Of a stretch of 64,000 bases of DNA, positions 58,484 through 64,000 are shown piece after piece. A program made the translations under genes and the position numbers. This stretch comes from Leptodontidium sp. MPI-SDFR-AT-0119 (lineage: Eukaryota; Ascomycota; Leotiomycetes; Helotiales; Leptodontidiaceae). Below the pieces are notes generated by a model. The model did no database searches. It saw nothing but the letters and a program-made list of their open reading frames with translations, and was not told the DNA's origin. Within the stretch, counting starts at the first letter, position 1; every line of letters begins with the position of its first letter. The stretch spans positions 1-64,000 of the forward strand of contig JAHLEZ010000017.1 in assembly GCA_020726505.1 (NCBI GenBank), read 5' to 3'.

Positions 58484-59415
58484 TTTACTCGTCTCGGCTT
58501 GTATCGATCGTCTCGAATAGTGCCGTGTATCCTCGCTCTGTATCTGTTGTAGGGGGCGCTGTGCGATGGTGGGTGTGGGTGTAGAGGGGATGGGGAGGGA
58601 GTGAGGTAAAGGTGAGGTTGCTGGGTTTGGGCGGGCGAGAACTTTTTGGCGAGGCTGTGAGGTGTGGAGGAGACAGGAGTGGGGACGTGCGCGGCGAGGC
58701 TGAGATTTTGGGTTTATGACAGGATGGGACATCAGATGATAGGATTCTTGGAAGGGCGAAATGATTTGTTCCGAAGGAAACATATGTTTTCATCTGATGA
58801 TTGTAAATCAAAAGGGGGAAAAGAAAGAAAGGAATCTTGAAATAGAATTGGGTTCTTTTACAAGATGTAGGTTAGGAGATGTTTCTCTCTTGGTACCTAG
58901 GTATGTTCACTCTATCATAATTAATAGAAAGCTCTATATACAATACATTGATGGATTTGAGATTGTGCAGTGTATTGTATTGTATTCTCACCGTAGGCAG
59001 GTACATAATTTTGTCTGTCTGGCGTATGAATCTATCTAAGATCCTTTCATCCCGTCCATCATTTCTTCCTTCCATCCCAGCTTCAGGGTACATGTATCTA
59101 GCAGGCTCCATCTCGCAGACATCCCAGCTCGAACACCAGCACCATTAACATTCATCCACCAACTCGACGCCCAGCGTCCCCTCCCTCATTCCTTCCCCCC
59201 TTCCTTTCATACCATATCCATCCCATAATCCTCTACTCATGAAATCGCTTCCCAGAACGCCACGAAATCCATCTATGAAGTATTTCTCAAGTCTCATACC
59301 CTATCTACTTAACACAGAAGGCGCTGGAAAAAGGTAAGATGACACTAAGCGAGACAACAAACAGACCCATTTTGAAAATCGACTAAAGTTGCTTGGTTGC
59401 TGAAGGAGCAAAAGT
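58484..59415. other. Intergenic region between TIM22 and the GH16 gene
   Basis: About 930 bp hold the TIM22 promoter and the GH16 3' end. No coding sequence is supported. It has A/T-rich stretches around 58900-59000. Confidence 0.45.
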
Positions 59416-61305
59416 TCAGGATACGGAAAAGACGGAGAAATTGCCGAATTCCCAGTACGCGTTCGTGAAAGCCGTATTGTTATTCGAGACGTAATCGACA
59501 CAAGTGCCAGGACCTAAACACACCCACAAATCAGTCCTAATCCTATATTCGCATTCTCTGACTCCCCAATCCCCCCAAATCTCAAAACTTCCAGAACGAA
59601 AGAAGAAAAAATGGGGGGATCAAGAAAGAGCCAAAAAAAAAAAACAAAGAACTCACAATTCTCCCCATAAACCTTCTCCGCACCCGCCCAATCCCCACAG
59701 AGGTCAATATTCGCCACAATACTCTGATTCTTAAAATGGCTCGTAATATCACACTTCGTATTCGGGAAATCCGCCGTCGCCGTGCCCCATGAATTCGGAT
59801 CCGGAGCCGTCCACAGATTCGACGGGAGGGCATTCCTCGCGAACTGCCACATCCGAATGCCTGCTTCTCTGAGCTCGAGGGCTAGCACGCCGCCGCCGTT
59901 CGAGTTGAATGTCGAGCCGAAGGTGGTGTCGGTGCCGGCGTTGACGCCGCAGCCGCCGTTGGCGTTGGTGGTGTTGGCGCAGGTGCTGGCGAGCACTTTG
60001 CCAGTCTCTTTGCGCTTGACGTTTTTCATTGTGCAGCCTTTGGAGGTGTGGAGGGTCATTTGGTTGAAGGAGGTGTCGATTACGTTGACGGCTTCCATGA
60101 CGTCTATTTCGCCGTTCTCAGGCCCTATATAACGGACGGGTTAGCATGTCATAAAATAGATAGGACGTTCTGAGGGAAAGAAGATAGGCAAGTAAGATAA
60201 GACATGAAATGTATGTCTCGAGACATTCAACGAGAGTAATTCTGGACCTCAAGAACTTACAGTTACTAGGATCGGTCAGCCACAGAGCAGGCCAGGTCCC
60301 GCAACCTATCGGGGAGTGCTTGACGTCAAAGATGAAGAGCGAGTTGAGACCGTACTGCTTCTTGGAAGTTACCCGGACCGAGAAACGTCCTGTCGAGGCA
60401 TTGGGCACGCTGGTGTTTGAGACTGATGTGTCGACGCGGAGAACAGCACTTGAAGAGCTGGCGTAGGTTAGATTTAGAGAGGCAGCTTGTTCGGCGGGGA
60501 CGTAGTGCACATGGCCGTTTGTTGGGTCGTAGCCGGTGAAGTAGTCGAAATTGTCTGAGAAGAAGGAATCGCCTGAGACTGTGTTGTTTATCGGTTAGTA
60601 CTCATATATCTTACTTCTTACTATCCCAATGAATCTAATACGACATAGTAAAGTATTATTCAAAATACAAGCGGGTCGTAAAAGAAAAAGAAAGATGAGA
60701 TGAGATGAGCACTTACAAGTCTCAGACAATGAGTACGACTGCGTCGTATACTCCGGATACGTATCATCACTCTTTCTCGACACCACAACCGCAACCGCAA
60801 TAACAATAATCAAAACCACAACAACCACGCCCCCGAAAATCATCCACGCCTTCTTCCCCCAGGCCTTGACATTCCACCACGGCTGAGAGAGCGTATCCTC
60901 GCGATCATACATGATCTGCTCATGTGCAAAGGTCTTCCTCCGCCCTGCCATCTCCCCAATCGTAGCGAACGACATGCCTTTACTCTTGAAGAAATCCTCT
61001 GCTTCCTGCTCCCGCCTCTCGAGTTCGAGGTCTTGCTTTTCCGGGTCGTGGATCTCAGTCGTAGTAGTGTTTGGAAACGAGTGTGTTTCCTTCTTTGGTG
61101 AGAATATCCGGCTGCTTTTGGCTCGGATGTGGCGGACTGCTTTAGGTGGTTTCCAGTACTCGAGGGGTCGGAACGATTGTGTTGGTTGTGGTTGTTGGAG
61201 TGCTGGTCGTTGTAGAGATGGCGCTTGAAGAGTTGGAGAGCGAGTGTGTGTGTGAGGTGAAGTGGAAGATGGGGTGGAAATGGAAGAGGTATTAGGTTGG
61301 GCCAT
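59416..61305 (-). CDS. Membrane-anchored GH16 endo-beta-1,3(4)-glucanase
   Basis: Exons (descending) are 61305-60717, 60578-60261, 60124-59657 and 59513-59416, giving 490 aa. The first 150 residues are cytosolic, Ser/Thr/Pro/Gln-rich (SFRPLEYWKPPKAVRHIRAK). One membrane span follows (WMIFGGVVVVVLIIVIAVAV), so the protein is type II with an outside catalytic domain. The GH16 fold shows DSFFSDNFDYFTGYDPTNGH, GCGTWPALWLTD and the catalytic motif GPENGEIDVMEA (Glu-x-Asp-x-x-Glu). Also present are GCGVNAGTDTTFGSTFNSNG and CDITSHFKNQSIVANIDLCG. It probably cuts or remodels cell-wall beta-glucan. Three introns of 136-143 nt are longer than usual here. The frame ends AYWEFGNFSVFSVS. Confidence 0.9.
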
Positions 61306-61671
61306 CCTGTCCCAGAGAGGCCGGCTCTCGTATCTATATCGATCACAAATCCACGCAAGGCAACGCAACCACCCCCCTCTCTTTCCTTATCGATCTGATC
61401 CGATGGAGAATACCTTAACAATAAAAATCCAGGCACAGCCAATACGGATGTTGACGACCCAATTAAAAATATGCAGACTGCGCCACAAGGTACACCAATG
61501 AAGAAGCCCAGAACAGGGGGGTAAGAAGTAAACAGAATCGGTAAAGGCAGGGAATTAATAAAAGGAACGTAAGCAACGTGTAGGAACCCGTAGGTGTCGG
61601 TCTGCCGGTCTCCGCCCCTCCCGAATCAATCGAGAGAGAATTAGGTAGGTAGTAATGTCGTTTATCCAGCG

Positions 61672-61693
61672 GCCTGCCTGCCTGCCTGCCTGC
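61672..61693. repeat. CCTG microsatellite
   Basis: gcctgcctgcctgcctgcct with a further gc; about five and a half units. Confidence 0.9.
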
Positions 61694-62196
61694 GTGCTGA
61701 CGGCGGCACGAACAGGAAAATCTCAAAAAGGATGAATACGAGCGATGAAGCTGGGCTCGCTCAGGGGAACGCGTCTGTTTTTGACTGTTGAGGGTGTAGA
61801 CCCCGCCTTTTTCGAGGATCCACCAAATCAACGAGCGTGAAACACGCGGCCGGCATGTAAAGACTTCGAATTCCAGTCAGTGGCAGTCTGGCAGTCTGGC
61901 ACGATTGTTGAGAGGGTCTGTTCTGGCCTGGACTGGACTTGGGACAGGGGAGCTTGCGTGTTGGTTTTTCATGCCATGCATGCCCGTCTGATATCAGATG
62001 CATGCTTTCCTTATCTTCCACTGCCACTCCAACACTTCCAATCTTCTGGTGCATCTCATCTTCATGATGATTTCTGGGTTTGATAACTCTGGTTGGATGA
62101 TCAATTTGCATATCAGACGAAGAGTCTCATAAAACCCGGCTTTTGTTGCATGAGTTGTGTGTGGTTTTGCAAATCATCGTTTCATCGACGCTTGTT

Positions 62197-62218
62197 GGAT
62201 GGATGGATGGATGGATGG
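62197..62218. repeat. GGAT microsatellite
   Basis: ggatggatggatggatggat with a further gg; about five and a half units. A CATC-type run lies about 70 bp further on. Confidence 0.9.
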
Positions 62219-64000
62219 ACGTGTGAGTCGCCTCTGAAAAATCAGGGGTCTGATGCTGTCATAGCTGCCGGGTTGATGCTCATCCATACAGTACATCCAT
62301 CATCCATCATCCATCCCTATCGAGATTAATTTATTTCTATGAATAGAAAAAGATGGGTCTCGCCCGTCCCTCGTTTTCCTTCTTGTCAAGACCAGCCATC
62401 TTTTTGAGATTTTATCTGGGACGTTTTTATTACTCAAATGCAGTCCATCATGTCCTGCTTTTAGTCCTGCAGTAGTGTGTGTCTGCTTCCACCAATTCAT
62501 GTCGTCAGCAGCCACGACGCCTCACCCGTCCTGTCACTTATCCCGTTTTGAAACCACCCATCAAAAACACCTTTTCAAACGAGAAGCCCAAACTTTAACC
62601 TCCCCGAACCTTTCAACTTTTCCAAAACTCAATATTCATTATTCAAGCTTAAAGGTCTGAGCCTCGAAAGAGCTTTTTGTTTAATAAGGTTGGACGAGCA
62701 GAGCAGGGTGAGTGGAAGGGAAAGCCAAGCCAAGCCTTTTTCTTCCTGTTGGTGCGTTCGCGCTTCTAAAGGTCCCGCCGCCAGAAAGCTTTGGCCTCCG
62801 TCCGTGTCAGAGGCTCTGAGCCCTACAGTCTCTCATCTGCCCGATGCTGAACGGGCGAGTAGGAGGGTACCTAGAAAAGTAATTCTATTAGTGATTCGGG
62901 AAAGAAAGAAATTCGGCTCGGCTTCTGCTTCTGCTTTGTACCCGGATCAGAATCGGGATCAAAATCGACCTGTCTGCCAGGCTGTTTGGGGGAAAAGCCG
63001 GTTAGAGCAGTAGTTTGGAAGCTTTGGAAGTAGATAGCCTAATTTTGATGCAGCGAAGATGGTGTCGATTGAATGTTGTGTGGGTGTGGTGCTGGGTGAT
63101 GGCATTCTTGGGTCTTGTTAATCGGAGGCAGCTGGAAGGGCAAGCAGTACTTCTAGAACAGATGAATAGCTAGCTGGAGACACCGCTTGAGATTGTGGCT
63201 CTGGAAAGGAAAGGCTGCTTAAATTTAAGTAGCATAAGGACTGCGAGTAGATTACGTACGAAATACTGGTCTTTTACGGTTGTCTTTCCGCAAAAGACAT
63301 GTGGGAGAGCAGGTATTCCATATGGATATATTTTCCCAATCCCTCCCTCAAAGTCCGTCCTCAATTCCAAGTCTCGAAGCTCCTACTCTCGACCCCTTGA
63401 GGGTCATCTTTTCATACCCAGCCTTGCATCCACCCCCGCATTCCACTTGTCACAATACAACCTGGAAGACAATGCCAGCGGCTCTGATCCATCCTGCTGC
63501 ATGCATCTCCAGCTGCCAAACCTGAACCCACCCTCAATCCAACCAGGCCCAGTCCAAGCTAGGGCTCCCATCTCATCCTTGATATCGTGCCTCGGAACCA
63601 GCTCCTCGGGATACTTTCTTTCCTTTACCTTAGCAGACCGCAGACTGCAGACCGCAATTGCGAATTCCCGATCCCAGCCCCATGATTTTTATCCGAGCCG
63701 TGTGTGCTTGTGAAGCGTTGTACCTGCATACATACCTAGGTTGGTACGGATCTAGCTAGCTAGATAAGTACAAACCTTGATTGAGAAAAGTCGCCTGGGA
63801 TCACTTTTCTCGGGTTCAGCCTTCTTTCGATATTGTTGTACTTGCATGGTTTGGGCCAGGTATATTTATATATAGATAGGTAGCTGGACAAGGAACTCGT
63901 GACGGAGTTACACGATGGTTTGTGGCTTAAGCCACAGACAGGTGCTGCAGGTTGTCAGTTCATTCATTATCTTAAGCTATCTTGAAAGAGCTGCGAACTC

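Larger units (their letters stand above)
61306..64000. other. Gene-free 2.7 kb at the right edge, with simple repeats
   Basis: I find no supported coding region on either strand. The longest frame (63195-63713) is Ser/Pro-rich without motifs. Simple repeats include CCTG at 61672-61693, GGAT at 62197-62218 and CATC at about 62281-62313. Upstream promoter sequence of the GH16 gene and perhaps of a gene beyond the window lies here. Confidence 0.5.

Noticed and set aside
62690..63713. Frames of 107 and 172 codons at the right edge
   Set aside because: Both are low in recognisable motifs and show composition like promoter sequence; no splice structure supports them.

Overview
This window is nuclear DNA of a filamentous ascomycete. 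Many genes carry several short introns (about 45-75 nt, GT...AG, CTRAY-like branch sites). The products match Pezizomycotina families (HET domain, septin Cdc12/AspC, Sfh5, questin-oxidase-like, sedolisin, DHA1 MFS). The protein style suggests Leotiomycetes, but that is an impression and not a search result. All exon coordinates were worked out by hand from reading frames and splice signals.

Region 1 (1-18 kb) is mostly conserved housekeeping. It holds the 3' end of a fungal-specific transcription factor, a HET-domain gene broken by two frameshifts, PWP2 and CDC12 sharing a 283-bp divergent promoter, a mitochondrial PDK/BCKDK-type kinase divergent from SFH5, and a USP7/Ubp15-type deubiquitinase. 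Region 2 (18-22.7 kb) is decayed: an F-box-like pseudogene and a second, unrecognised broken reading frame. Region 3 (22.7-31.1 kb) has a p24 cargo receptor, PRP45 and a full-length ABCC transporter with nine exons.

Region 4 (31.1-38.8 kb) is gene-poor. It holds diverged repeats, a secreted alpha-carbonic anhydrase, a small membrane protein, and an ankyrin gene with a partial duplicate about 750 bp away. Region 5 (38.8-43.9 kb) has a conserved protein of unknown function and a membrane-anchored PhoD-like phosphatase, whose first intron appears to be GC-AG.

Region 6 (44.5-56.8 kb) looks accessory and outward-facing: a secreted carboxylesterase, a questin-oxidase-like (AflY-type) enzyme, a pepsin-like protease, a sedolisin and an MFS drug transporter. 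No polyketide or peptide synthase is present, so a biosynthetic cluster is not shown. Region 7 (57.5-61.3 kb) has TIM22 and a membrane-anchored GH16 glucanase. The last 2.7 kb shows no supportable gene.

Nothing here is a clear, wholly new system. The best leads are the broken HET gene, the ankyrin duplication, the two decayed reading frames, the GC-AG intron, and lineage-type insertions in the kinase ATP lid and in the Ubp15 tail.
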